A stretch of DNA of 16,180 bases from Bacillota bacterium (GTDB taxonomy: Bacteria > Bacillota > Bacilli > Alicyclobacillales > SLC66): assembly GCA_021797415.1 (NCBI GenBank), contig JAJZZT010000409.1, positions 1 to 16,180 of the forward strand, in the 5' to 3' direction. This document shows, in pieces, positions 1 to 6,063 of this stretch (positions are counted from its first letter, which is position 1; every line of letters begins with the position of its first letter). Under the pieces are notes generated by a model, which worked only from the letters and a program-made list of their open reading frames with translations, ran no database searches and had not been told where the DNA came from. Both the position numbers and the translations under genes were made by a program.

Positions 1-459
1 CAGATACTGCCAATACGGCGTTGAACTGGATACGTATACCGGGTGCCCGTTGAAATTTTGAAATCCCTTGATCGGCTGGCCGGCGTGCCAGATCAGGACC
101 TGTGGGTCCGTCTGAAAGTCGGCAAACACAGCAACGATCGGAATTCCCTGTTTGCGCGCCAGGAGGATGCTGTCGGCGCTCGACATGCCGAACGTGGCTT
201 TTCCCGCCGCGACCAGCGGAATGGCCGACACCTGCGGCCCGCCCTGCCGCGTTGTCATCTGCAACCCCTGTGCCTTGAAATATCCGTTCATTTGAGCATC
301 CCACTGCCCACCCTGCTCCGGTTCCGCGAACCAGTTCATGACTTCCGACGTGCGCGTCAGCGACTTGGCCGAGACAATGCCGCCCTGCGCACTTGCAAGA
401 GCCGTCAGTCCCAGAGCCGCCGCCAGTCCCATCATCCATCTGCGCCTGTTGTTTGACAA
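1..459 (-). CDS. ABC transporter substrate-binding protein (NMT1/THI5/SsuA-like), N-terminal part
   Basis: Reading leftward from a TTG at 459, the frame stays open to the window edge, giving about 153 residues of an extracytoplasmic binding protein; the C-terminal half is outside. The start is supported by an AAAGGCGGGG ribosome binding site 5 nt upstream. The next candidates, ATG at 435 and 432, would cut into the signal peptide. The N-terminus (NNRRRWMMGLAAALGLTALA) is a good secretion signal; the arginine run is only weakly Tat-like and there is no clear lipobox. The mature part contains WFAEPEQGG, GKATFGMSSADSILLARKQG and a passage on asking price of the ligand site (VAVFADFQTDPQVLIWH), which are typical of NitT/TauT/SsuA and pyrimidine-precursor binding proteins. 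It lies 25 nt downstream of the permease, so it is the last gene of the leftward operon seen here. The ligand is not deducible; it would define what the cluster handles. Confidence 0.85.
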   Translation of the reverse strand, partial: MSNNRRRWMMGLAAALGLTALASAQGGIVSAKSLTRTSEVMNWFAEPEQGGQWDAQMNGYFKAQGLQMTTRQGGPQVSAIPLVAAGKATFGMSSADSILLARKQGIPIVAVFADFQTDPQVLIWHAGQPIKGFQNFNGHPVYVSSSTPYWQYL

Positions 460-484
460 GTTGACCCCGCCTTTGTCTCTTGAT

Positions 485-1318
485 TTATTCAGGCAGTCGG
501 GCGGAGTCATGCCATCTGCCGATGCACAGACTCGCAGCACCGCCCACCAGAGCAAAACTGAACAACCCAAGAACCGAACTCGCAAATCCAGCCGCGAAGA
601 GGTAAGGCATCTGCAGATTCCCGGCGGTCTGGGTGATCAGGTAGCCCAATCCTCCGTTTCCTCCCCCAATCCCCGCCACGAACTGGCCGACAATCGCGCC
701 GATCACTGAGAGCCCCGCCGAAATCTTGAGTCCTGCAAAGATTTGCGGCAGCGCGTGCGGAAAGCGCACCTTGGCCGCCAGCACGAACCGCGAGCGGTTG
801 TACATGCGGACCAGATTTACGAGGTTGGGATCGGTCGATACCAGCCCGAAGTTGGCATTTGAAATAATGGGGAACACAGCGATCAGAAAAGAAATGGCCA
901 CGATCGCGCCATTGCCTGACCCAAGCCAGATCACGATCAGCGGCGCGATTGCGATGATCGGAATCGTCTGCAGCAAAATGGCGTACGGATAGAGGCTCCG
1001 CTCCAGCCACTTGGCCTGCGACATGACAAAAGCGACAGCCACGCCGACCACGATGCTCAGACCAAAACCGCCAAATGCGTCGACAAAGGTCGCCCAGGAA
1101 GCCGCCAGCAGCGTCGCGGCATTGGCGGACGCGGCGCCCGCCACCTCCAACGGACTCGGGAGAAGGTAGGTCGGGATATGTCCGCTCATGCACACGATCT
1201 GCCAGATGGCGACCGCCAGGACAAACACTGCCGCCGGCGGCGCAAATCGCACCCAGTGCAGGGAGATGCGTTTCCGCTCTCCGACTGCCGCGTCACGGTT
1301 CATCAGCACGACTGCCAT
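485..1318 (-). CDS. ABC transporter permease (SsuC/TauC/NitT type)
   Basis: A 277-residue inner-membrane subunit of an ABC importer. After a short basic cytoplasmic N-terminus it has about six hydrophobic segments, the first around residues 26-45. The BPD_transp_1 coupling loop is recognisable around AAKVRFPHALPQIFAGLKIS, where the permease docks on the ATPase. The conserved PSPLEVAG segment after the first helix and the ILLQTIPIIAIAPLIVIWLG segment are characteristic of the SsuC/TauC family. The ATG start follows the ATPase stop by 6 nt, and a GGAGGAGG run at the end of the ATPase gene can serve as its ribosome binding site. Translation is probably coupled. The family carries sulfonates, taurine, nitrate, cyanate, thiamine precursors and similar small anions or heterocycles. 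The specific substrate cannot be assigned from the permease. Confidence 0.93.
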   Translation of the reverse strand: MAVVLMNRDAAVGERKRISLHWVRFAPPAAVFVLAVAIWQIVCMSGHIPTYLLPSPLEVAGAASANAATLLAASWATFVDAFGGFGLSIVVGVAVAFVMSQAKWLERSLYPYAILLQTIPIIAIAPLIVIWLGSGNGAIVAISFLIAVFPIISNANFGLVSTDPNLVNLVRMYNRSRFVLAAKVRFPHALPQIFAGLKISAGLSVIGAIVGQFVAGIGGGNGGLGYLITQTAGNLQMPYLFAAGFASSVLGLFSFALVGGAASLCIGRWHDSARLPE

Positions 1319-1324
1319 GTTCTT

Positions 1325-2119
1325 TCAAACCTCCTCCAGAAACATCATGGCCTGCGCCACCGCGCCGGCGAACCCCGGAGATGCGCGCATCTCCCCCGAG
1401 CGCGGATACGGCAGGGCGATCGGCACCTCTCCCTTGACCGTCCCTGGATTCGTCTTCATCACCACAATCCGGCCGGACAGGTAGACGGCCTCAAACACGT
1501 TGTGCGTAACAAAGACGACGGTCATGCCAAGCGTCTCCCATAACCGCAGCAATTCCTCGTTAAGCTTCTGGCGCGTAATCTCGTCCAGCGGGCCAAACGG
1601 CTCATCGAGCAACAGCAACCTGGGCCGGGAGACCAGCGCGCGGGCGATGGACACCCGCATCCGCATCCCTCCGGACAACTGCCGGGGCAACTTGCCGGAG
1701 ACGCACTGCAACCCGACAAGTTCCAGCACCTCCGCCGCGCGCGCCAGCCTCTCCGCCTTGCCCACGCGCATCAGTTCAAGCGGCAGGGCCACATTGCCGA
1801 GCACTGTCCGCCAGGGCATGAGTGTCGCCTCCTGAAACACAAAAGAGAGTTCCCCGGGCCGGCCGGCCAACTGTTCAGGCAAATTTCCAAGCACCTTCAC
1901 GCTGCCCGAACTGGCCGGCTGCAGACCCGCAATCGTTTTGAGCACAGTCGATTTTCCGCATCCAGAAGGCCCCAGCAAAGAGACAAACTCGCCCTCGCGA
2001 ACCGTGACATTCACATTCTGCAGGGCGACCGTCCCTTCTCTGAAGCATTTGCCCACTCCCGCGAGCTGTACGACAGGACTTTCCGACTGGATCGCTTCAG
2101 GCGATTGCCGGGCGCTCAT
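1325..2119 (-). CDS. ABC transporter ATP-binding protein (SsuB/TauB/NitT type)
   Basis: A 264-residue cytoplasmic ATPase that energises the importer. From the chosen start the motifs are Walker A GPSGCGKST (50-58), Q-loop VFQEATLMPW (94-103), signature LSGGMRMR (148-155), Walker B LLLLDEP (168-174), D-loop GPLDE and H-loop VTHN (204-207). The signature is followed by RMR rather than the common QRQR or KQR. The ATG at 2119 is chosen because GGAGGTGA lies 5 nt upstream. An in-frame ATG at 2209 would add 30 residues encoded by the palindromic element and has no ribosome binding site. The gene is second to the permease by 6 nt. Upstream, the 121-nt gap to the FAD oxidase stop is almost wholly filled by the nested inverted repeat, which may affect expression of the importer relative to the enzymes. 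Confidence 0.95.
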   Translation of the reverse strand: MSARQSPEAIQSESPVVQLAGVGKCFREGTVALQNVNVTVREGEFVSLLGPSGCGKSTVLKTIAGLQPASSGSVKVLGNLPEQLAGRPGELSFVFQEATLMPWRTVLGNVALPLELMRVGKAERLARAAEVLELVGLQCVSGKLPRQLSGGMRMRVSIARALVSRPRLLLLDEPFGPLDEITRQKLNEELLRLWETLGMTVVFVTHNVFEAVYLSGRIVVMKTNPGTVKGEVPIALPYPRSGEMRASPGFAGAVAQAMMFLEEV

Positions 2120-2124
2120 CCCAT

Positions 2125-2132
2125 CACCTCCC
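2125..2132 (-). promoter_or_regulatory. Strong ribosome binding site fixing the ATPase start
   Basis: On the minus strand this reads GGAGGTGA, a near-perfect anti-16S match, 5 nt before ATG 2119. It decides the start in favour of the shorter 264-residue protein. It abuts the outer arm of the nested palindrome (2134-2146), so folding of that element could expose or mask it. Confidence 0.85.
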
Positions 2133-2133
2133 A

Positions 2134-2255
2134 GGGGACATGTGATGAACCAAATTTCGGCAGGCGGGTAACAGTAGATATAGCGTTTGACTAAAACCTC
2201 AAACGCCATATCTGAGATCAGATCGCCTGCACAGGGGACTTAATCACATGTCCCC
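2134..2255. repeat. Nested inverted-repeat element, 122 bp (MITE-like or structured RNA)
   Basis: Three inverted repeats are nested around one centre. The outer arms are GGGGACATGTGAT at 2134-2146 and its exact complement at 2243-2255 (13 of 13). The middle arms are GCAGGCG at 2160-2166 and CGCCTGC at 2224-2230 (7 of 7). The inner arms are GATATAGCGTTTGA at 2177-2190 and TCAAACGCCATATC at 2199-2212 (13 of 14, loop 8 nt). In the minus-strand RNA the single inner mismatch becomes a G-U wobble. A further small palindrome, ATCTGA-GA-TCAGAT, lies at 2210-2223, and GGGGAC/GTCCCC (2234-2239/2250-2255) can form an alternative local hairpin. There is no T-run, so it is not a standard terminator. The element contains the last four codons and stop of the FAD oxidase and ends 1 nt from the ATPase ribosome binding site. 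It could be a miniature transposable element or an intercistronic RNA structure. Confidence 0.8.
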
Positions 2256-3598
2256 CAGACCGGTTGCGCAAGCTGCACGGGTTCCGGTTCCAGCTTGTGC
2301 GGATTCAACAGTCCGAGCGGGTCATGGATGTGTTTTGCTCGCCACAGCTCCGCCAGATTCCGCAATCTCCCGCCCAATTCCAGACGCCAGGTGTGCGGAT
2401 TCGCCACCGACATCCCCAAGGATTCGCAACGTTCCATGAGCCGCCGCATCCTGTCATCGCCGAGAAAGCGAACGATCGGCAGTCCCGCCGCGGTCAACTC
2501 CCCGCCATCGCGGATCCATTCGATATGGCAGAGAAATTCGGGAAATTCGGATTGGATCTCCCGCAGTTGCGCAACCGGGTCGTTCGGATCAAAGCGAACC
2601 TGCAGGTAGGTCAGTTCCGGATCACATTTTCGCGCCCACAGCGTGGTGTGATTCCAGGTGAAATCCGACAGCCCCGAGCCGTGGTGATATCGGTCAGCCG
2701 GCAGATGAAAGACGGGATCCCCACCGTACTCCCGACACCTCTCCCGCAGCCTCCCGGAGTCCTTTTCGGCGGTTTCAAGCAGCGCATAGGCTCCTCTTGC
2801 CGGCAGTTTGAGCGGAGTAAAATACTGCGGAATCGGCCACTCGTGGATGGAGACGAGCCGTTTGGCGAGCACCGGATCCTGCGCCGCCGCACTTCCGAAC
2901 GCGAGAGCGGACGCCAGGCTGTCGAATGCGATGGCCCACTGTTCCCACGATTCACGCGGCGCGGTGCGCAGTTCAACTGCGGTCACAATGCCCGTGGTGC
3001 CGTAGGCGTGCAAAAAGGGGGCCATGTCGCTCGGCTCTGCGATCCGCTGCGGCCGCGCGCCAGGCCGCAGTGCGCGCACATGCACGGCGCGGACCAGACC
3101 GTCGCGCAGTGTTCCCCAGGTGACGGAACCGATCCCGCCCGATCCGCCGCAGACAAATCCCCCGATGGTCGCGGTCTGAAATGTGCTTGGATACGTCCGC
3201 ATCTCGCGTCCCTGCAGTCTGAGCTCGCTCTCCAGTTTGCCGATGCGGCAACCCGCCTCAACACTCGCATAATCTCCTGATATGTCCAGGATGCGGTTGA
3301 GCAGGGTCATGTCCAGCACAATGCCGCCTGCAAGGGGAACGGCCTGTCCGTAATTCCCTGTTCCCGCTCCGCGCACTGTTACGGGGAGAGAGTACTGACA
3401 GGCCACCTCAAGAATCGCGTCAAACTCATCCCAGTCGGCCGGACGGGCGATGCACTCTGCGACTAACCCGTCGAGCTGCGCTTCGAGAATGGGCGAAAAA
3501 TGATAGTAATCGCGGGAGTATTTTACTCTCCGTTCTTCATCCCACATCAGGGTGTCCGGTCCTGCGACGCTGTTCAATCTGGCCTGCCAGTCCGTCAC
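2240..3598 (-). CDS. FAD-binding oxidoreductase (VAO/PCMH family, GlcD-like)
   Basis: A 452-residue soluble flavoprotein expected to oxidise a small hydroxy-, amino- or aldehyde-bearing substrate. The PCMH-type FAD domain covers roughly residues 45-220: VRGAGTGNYGQAVP (75-88) binds the pyrophosphate, LDMTLLNRIL (95-104) and VEAGCRIGKLE follow, and TATIGGFVCGGSGGIGSV (142-159) is the second FAD-contacting stretch. I see no histidine at the usual covalent-flavin position in RGAGTGNYG, so FAD is probably non-covalent. The C-terminal half is less conserved and would shape the substrate site. The start is GTG at 3598, whose GTGA overlaps the stop of the creatininase gene by 4 nt, with AAAGGAGGGGG just upstream; longer in-frame versions would overlap that gene. 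The last residues (GTCD) and stop are encoded by the palindromic element. The substrate is unknown. Confidence 0.9.
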   Translation of the reverse strand: MTDWQARLNSVAGPDTLMWDEERRVKYSRDYYHFSPILEAQLDGLVAECIARPADWDEFDAILEVACQYSLPVTVRGAGTGNYGQAVPLAGGIVLDMTLLNRILDISGDYASVEAGCRIGKLESELRLQGREMRTYPSTFQTATIGGFVCGGSGGIGSVTWGTLRDGLVRAVHVRALRPGARPQRIAEPSDMAPFLHAYGTTGIVTAVELRTAPRESWEQWAIAFDSLASALAFGSAAAQDPVLAKRLVSIHEWPIPQYFTPLKLPARGAYALLETAEKDSGRLRERCREYGGDPVFHLPADRYHHGSGLSDFTWNHTTLWARKCDPELTYLQVRFDPNDPVAQLREIQSEFPEFLCHIEWIRDGGELTAAGLPIVRFLGDDRMRRLMERCESLGMSVANPHTWRLELGGRLRNLAELWRAKHIHDPLGLLNPHKLEPEPVQLAQPVWGTCD

Positions 3599-4419
3599 AT
3601 GACCCCCTCCTTTCGCGGCGCGAACGCGGCAAACTCCGACAGGATCTCCGCAAGCGTCCGGGACATGGCCGCCAGCGCGTCCCGCCCCTTTTGCGCAGTC
3701 GCCGCCGCCGCATCGCCGAACGTCCCGGAAGCGCTGTGGTCCGCAGTCTTCCATGCAACCGGAAAATCGCCCTCCAGGCTCAGATATTTGGATCCAGAAA
3801 ACGCAAGCGGGAACTCCCGATTTGCCTGACTCATATCGACCCAGTCCGGGGCCAGCGCCAGAAGGAGCGAAGTCTCGCCTTCACCCGCGTGAATTCCGAA
3901 CTCCTCTTCTTGCGGGGTGCTCTTCTCCTGGCGGACGAGGGAACCGGTGTGCACCGTCAGCACCAACTGTCCGGTCCTGATCCGAATCTCCCGGGCGACC
4001 AGTTGCAGGAGACCCAGATTGCCCCCGTGCGCATTCAGAAGAACGAGACGCCTCACACCGGCCTGCGACAGAGATGAGGCAATATCTTGCAGCATGGACA
4101 TCAGCGTTGCGGGCGCAAGCGTGATCGTACCGGGAAAATCCGCATGTTCCACGCTGTAACTGGCGCCGAGTGGATAAAGAAAATAGCAGCGATGCCCCGC
4201 CGGCAAACGGATAAATGCTTCAGCCAAAACCGCCTGTACAATCAGGGAATCCGTGAACAACGGAAGGTGCGGCCCGTGCTGTTCCGTCGCTCCGATAGGA
4301 ACGACAATCACCGGATCATTCTTTGCCATCTCCGCAAAACCCCTGCTCGTAAAAGCTCCGACGAACCGTTCTCTTACAACGCTTGGCAATGACTGCCACC
4401 ACATGTCCTGTCCCGGCAA
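3595..4419 (-). CDS. Creatininase-family amidohydrolase
   Basis: A 274-residue metal-dependent hydrolase of the creatininase/MftE/ArfB fold, acting on cyclic or linear amide and other C-N bonds. Metal-site motifs are all visible: PIGATEQHGPHLPLFTD (41-57, with E46, H48 and D57), LLNAHGGN (127-134, H131) and GIHAGEGETS (175-184, E180). The start is a TTG at 4419 with GGAGGTGGGG centred 5 nt upstream; an ATG at 4404 is too far from that site. It is the first gene of the leftward operon, directly behind a near-consensus promoter, and its stop overlaps the FAD oxidase start. The operon context (oxidase, ABC importer, and a divergent cysteine hydrolase) argues for a catabolic amidohydrolase. True creatinine hydrolysis, riboflavin-precursor hydrolysis and mycofactocin processing are all possible for the family; I see no partner genes for the last two. 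Confidence 0.93.
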   Translation of the reverse strand: MPGQDMWWQSLPSVVRERFVGAFTSRGFAEMAKNDPVIVVPIGATEQHGPHLPLFTDSLIVQAVLAEAFIRLPAGHRCYFLYPLGASYSVEHADFPGTITLAPATLMSMLQDIASSLSQAGVRRLVLLNAHGGNLGLLQLVAREIRIRTGQLVLTVHTGSLVRQEKSTPQEEEFGIHAGEGETSLLLALAPDWVDMSQANREFPLAFSGSKYLSLEGDFPVAWKTADHSASGTFGDAAAATAQKGRDALAAMSRTLAEILSEFAAFAPRKEGVM

Positions 4420-4421
4420 AT

Positions 4422-4431
4422 CCCCACCTCC
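4422..4431 (-). promoter_or_regulatory. Ribosome binding site deciding a TTG start
   Basis: The minus strand reads GGAGGTGGGG, with GGAGGTG ending 5 nt before TTG 4419. This is the reason the rare TTG is preferred over the in-frame ATG 15 nt further in for the creatininase-family gene. Confidence 0.75.
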
Positions 4432-4456
4432 AATCGCCAGCCCAGGAGATAGGTTT

Positions 4457-4485
4457 ATTATCTATTTACGTTATTATAGTGTCAA
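4457..4485 (-). promoter_or_regulatory. Sigma-A promoter of the leftward creatininase operon
   Basis: On the minus strand a perfect -35 TTGACA (4480-4485) is followed after exactly 17 bp by -10 GATAAT (4457-4462, 5 of 6). Transcription should start near 4450, leaving a leader of about 30 nt with the GGAGGTG site. The -35 overlaps a GTCA-N7-TGAC imperfect palindrome (4481-4495) whose half-site resembles that of the 21-bp palindrome at 4551-4571, so a repressor could cover it. Confidence 0.8.
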
Positions 4486-4550
4486 TATAAATGACCTTAT
4501 GACGCGAAATTTTTACAGACCTTTGTTTATACGCACACTTTCACAGTCAA

Positions 4551-4571
4551 TGTGTTATATTATATGACACA
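4551..4571. promoter_or_regulatory. 21-bp palindrome, probable operator of the divergent control region
   Basis: Arms TGTGTTATAT (4551-4560) and ATATGACACA (4562-4571) are complementary at 9 of 10 positions around a single central base. The site ends where the ribosome binding site of the cysteine hydrolase begins. It also carries the best -10-like sequence for that gene (TATATT 4556-4561 or TATTAT 4558-4563), but no good -35 is in register. A dimeric regulator (GntR, TetR or CRP-like) bound here would block the rightward operon. No regulator gene lies in the window. Confidence 0.6.
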
Positions 4572-4588
4572 AAGAGGGGGTGGACGCA

Positions 4589-5407
4589 GTGCCCAAAGTA
4601 GAAGTTGGGAGCGGACGACGCATTTGGCGTGTTGATGCACAGACGGCCGACTTGTCCGCGGTGCGCGGTCCCCTTGCGGTCGAATTTCCCGCCTATCCGC
4701 AGAAGCTCAGGATCGATGCGCGGCGCACCGCCATGCTGGTCATCGACATGCAGAACGACTTTTGCGCGCCCGGGGGATGGCTGGAACGCCAGGACGTGGA
4801 TATCAGCCCCGCCCGCAGGCCCATCCCCATCCTGCGCGCGCTGCTTCCGCTTCTCCGGACGCATGGCATGCCCGTGATATGGCTGAATTGGGGAAACCGT
4901 CCGGACAAGCTGAACCTGCATCCAGGTATTCTGCATGTCTACAACCCGACGGGTGACGGCGTGGGACTGGGCGACTCCTTCCCCGGCGGAGAATCGCGAA
5001 CATTGGAGAAGAATTCCTGGGGCGCGGCGCTTGTCGAGGAACTCGAAGTCCTGCCGGGCGATATTTGCGTGGACAAGTATAGAATGAGCGGTTTTTTCGA
5101 TACGCCGCTGGACAGCATTCTGCGTAACCTGGAAATCCGCAGCCTGCTTTTTGGCGGCGTCAATCTCGATCAGTGCGTACTGTCCACGCTGACCGACGCC
5201 GCCTGCCTCGGATACGACTGCATCGTCGTGGAAGACTGCTGCGGCACGACTTCACCCGATTACTGCCGTCAGGCGACACTTTACAATGTGCCCCAATGCT
5301 TCGGCTTTGTCACATCTTCGCAGTATATTCGGAATGGACTTGAAAGAGAGAGGATAACCGATGATCCAATCGATCGCAACGCACCTGTCAGAGTGTCCGG
5401 TGTTTAA
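4589..5407 (+). CDS. Isochorismatase-like cysteine hydrolase
   Basis: A 272-residue member of the isochorismatase/nicotinamidase superfamily, which hydrolyses amides, ureides or enol ethers with a Cys-Asp-Lys triad. The triad is visible: D53 in AMLVIDMQNDF, K163 in VDKYRMSGFFDT and C196 in GGVNLDQCVLST, with the usual cis-peptide stretch before the cysteine. The FFDTPLDSILRNLEIRSL segment resembles RutB/biuret-hydrolase-type members rather than nicotinamidases. The first 35 residues precede the core fold and are longer than in small family members. Nine cysteines is a high count. GTG 4589 is preferred, because AAAGAGGGGG (4571-4580) is then 8 nt upstream; GTG 4580 overlaps that site. The 3' end overlaps the cupin gene by 47 nt, so the two are co-translated. 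The substrate is unknown, but probably an intermediate shared with the divergent oxidase and amidohydrolase. Confidence 0.9.
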   Translation: MPKVEVGSGRRIWRVDAQTADLSAVRGPLAVEFPAYPQKLRIDARRTAMLVIDMQNDFCAPGGWLERQDVDISPARRPIPILRALLPLLRTHGMPVIWLNWGNRPDKLNLHPGILHVYNPTGDGVGLGDSFPGGESRTLEKNSWGAALVEELEVLPGDICVDKYRMSGFFDTPLDSILRNLEIRSLLFGGVNLDQCVLSTLTDAACLGYDCIVVEDCCGTTSPDYCRQATLYNVPQCFGFVTSSQYIRNGLERERITDDPIDRNAPVRVSGV

Positions 5408-5783
5408 AATCAGTGAGCGCGACACAAACAAATTCGTCGTGCTCGCCGACTCGCGGGAACAACCTCTGCCATTCGTTTTTGTCGTGGAAATCTTCGATCC
5501 GCACGGAGCAACGCCTCCCAATGTGCACAGCGAGGCATTCGAAAATTTTTACGTCCTGTCCGGGCGGGGGCAGGCGGTTGTCGAAGACGACCGATTTGCC
5601 TTGATCGCCGGATCGTGTCTGACTGTTTTACCTGGGATGTCGCACCAGATCGTCAACACGGAATCCAGCAAACTGTACGTCCTGACGATGATGTCGCCTG
5701 ATGAAGCGTTTTCCGACCTGATCCGGGGCGGAATCCCGGCCACGCTCGACGATGAGGACCGGGCCGTCCTTCTGGCAGAATGA
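5361..5783 (+). CDS. Small single-domain cupin protein
   Basis: A 140-residue protein with a single beta-barrel cupin domain. Motif 1 is degenerate: NVHSEAFENFYVLSGRG (54-70) has one of the usual two histidines (H56) plus E61. Motif 2 is PGMSHQIVN (91-99) with H95. This could hold a metal with H56, E61 and H95, or be a non-metal binding or isomerase-type cupin. The ATG at 5361 has AGAGAGAGG about 7 nt upstream and lies inside the end of the cysteine hydrolase gene in another frame. No signal peptide is seen, so it is cytoplasmic. Plausible roles are sensing or isomerising an intermediate of the pathway; the sequence does not decide. Confidence 0.85.
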   Translation: MIQSIATHLSECPVFKISERDTNKFVVLADSREQPLPFVFVVEIFDPHGATPPNVHSEAFENFYVLSGRGQAVVEDDRFALIAGSCLTVLPGMSHQIVNTESSKLYVLTMMSPDEAFSDLIRGGIPATLDDEDRAVLLAE

Positions 5784-5963
5784 GAAGCCCGTCCCCGACG
5801 CGCCTCCGGTTCGCACCCTTCCATCTCCCACACAACTCCTCCACGGCCAGGGGATCCATGATAGCGCTAATTTTGCAGCGGACTTCATCACTTCTCTCCT
5901 GGATAGCAAATCAACGAATAGTCCATCTGATAGCGTAACCGGTTCATTCGTATCATTTTCATG

Positions 5964-5988
5964 GCCCGTCATCCCATGTGTGACGGGC
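5964..5988 (+). terminator. Possible weak terminator hairpin after the cupin operon
   Basis: GCCCGTCA (5964-5971) and TGACGGGC (5981-5988) form a perfect 8-bp stem with a 9-nt loop, and ATTTTCCT follows a few bases later. The T-tract is short and displaced, so termination would be weak. The right arm overlaps the Fnr box, so the symmetry may instead reflect protein binding. No better terminator is visible between 5784 and 6063. Confidence 0.35.
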
Positions 5989-5994
5989 GTCACA
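5979..5994 (+). promoter_or_regulatory. Perfect Fnr/CRP-type box (TGTGA-N6-TCACA) upstream of qNOR
   Basis: TGTGA (5979-5983), CGGGCG, TCACA (5990-5994). This matches in full the site bound by Bacillus-type Fnr, the oxygen-sensing activator of nitrate and anaerobic respiration genes. Its centre (5986.5) lies 41.5 bp before 6028, the start point predicted from the -10 box at 6016-6021. That is the classical position for a class II activator that replaces a -35 box, and no -35 is seen here. Confidence 0.75.
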
Positions 5995-6015
5995 TTTTCC
6001 TCTCAGTTTCTCCCA

Positions 6016-6021
6016 CAGAAT
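6016..6021 (+). promoter_or_regulatory. -10 box of the qNOR promoter
   Basis: CAGAAT matches TATAAT at four of six positions, including the important second A and final T. A start near 6028 gives a leader of about 36 nt. The weakness of the -10 and the lack of a -35 fit an activator-dependent promoter. Confidence 0.55.
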
Positions 6022-6024
6022 GGA

Positions 6025-6054
6025 CCTGCATCGCGCGATAGCTTCCCATGCAGG
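6025..6054 (+). promoter_or_regulatory. Leader hairpin touching the qNOR ribosome binding site
   Basis: CCTGCAT (6025-6031) is complementary to ATGCAGG (6048-6054) with a 16-nt loop. The right arm contains the first bases of AGGCGG (6052-6057), the only ribosome binding site before ATG 6064. If transcription starts near 6028 the left arm would be partly missing, so any effect on translation is uncertain. Confidence 0.35.
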
Positions 6055-6063
6055 CGGATCTGA

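Noticed and set aside
2120..2209. Upstream ATG at 2209 extending the ABC ATPase by 30 residues
   Set aside because: No ribosome binding site, the extension is encoded by the palindromic element, and a near-perfect GGAGGTGA precedes ATG 2119.
2177..2212. Rho-independent terminator between the FAD oxidase and the ATPase
   Set aside because: The inner hairpin is long but neither strand has a T-run after it.
2134..2255. Thiamine (TPP) or other known riboswitch before the ABC ATPase
   Set aside because: The conserved THI-box sequences are absent, and the structure is a simple nested palindrome within an operon rather than a leader.
2264..3280. 338-codon open frame on the plus strand opposite the FAD oxidase
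   Set aside because: Antisense to a gene with clear FAD-binding motifs; composition is that of a shadow frame.
5860..6042. Three GATAGC(G) copies and the TAGCGCTA and AACCGGTT palindromes in the cupin-qNOR gap
   Set aside because: Too short and irregularly spaced to separate from chance; no link to the promoter elements.
5752..6063. 103-codon open frame spanning the cupin-qNOR gap
   Set aside because: No ribosome binding site, no recognisable motif, and it covers the Fnr box, -10 and leader of qNOR.
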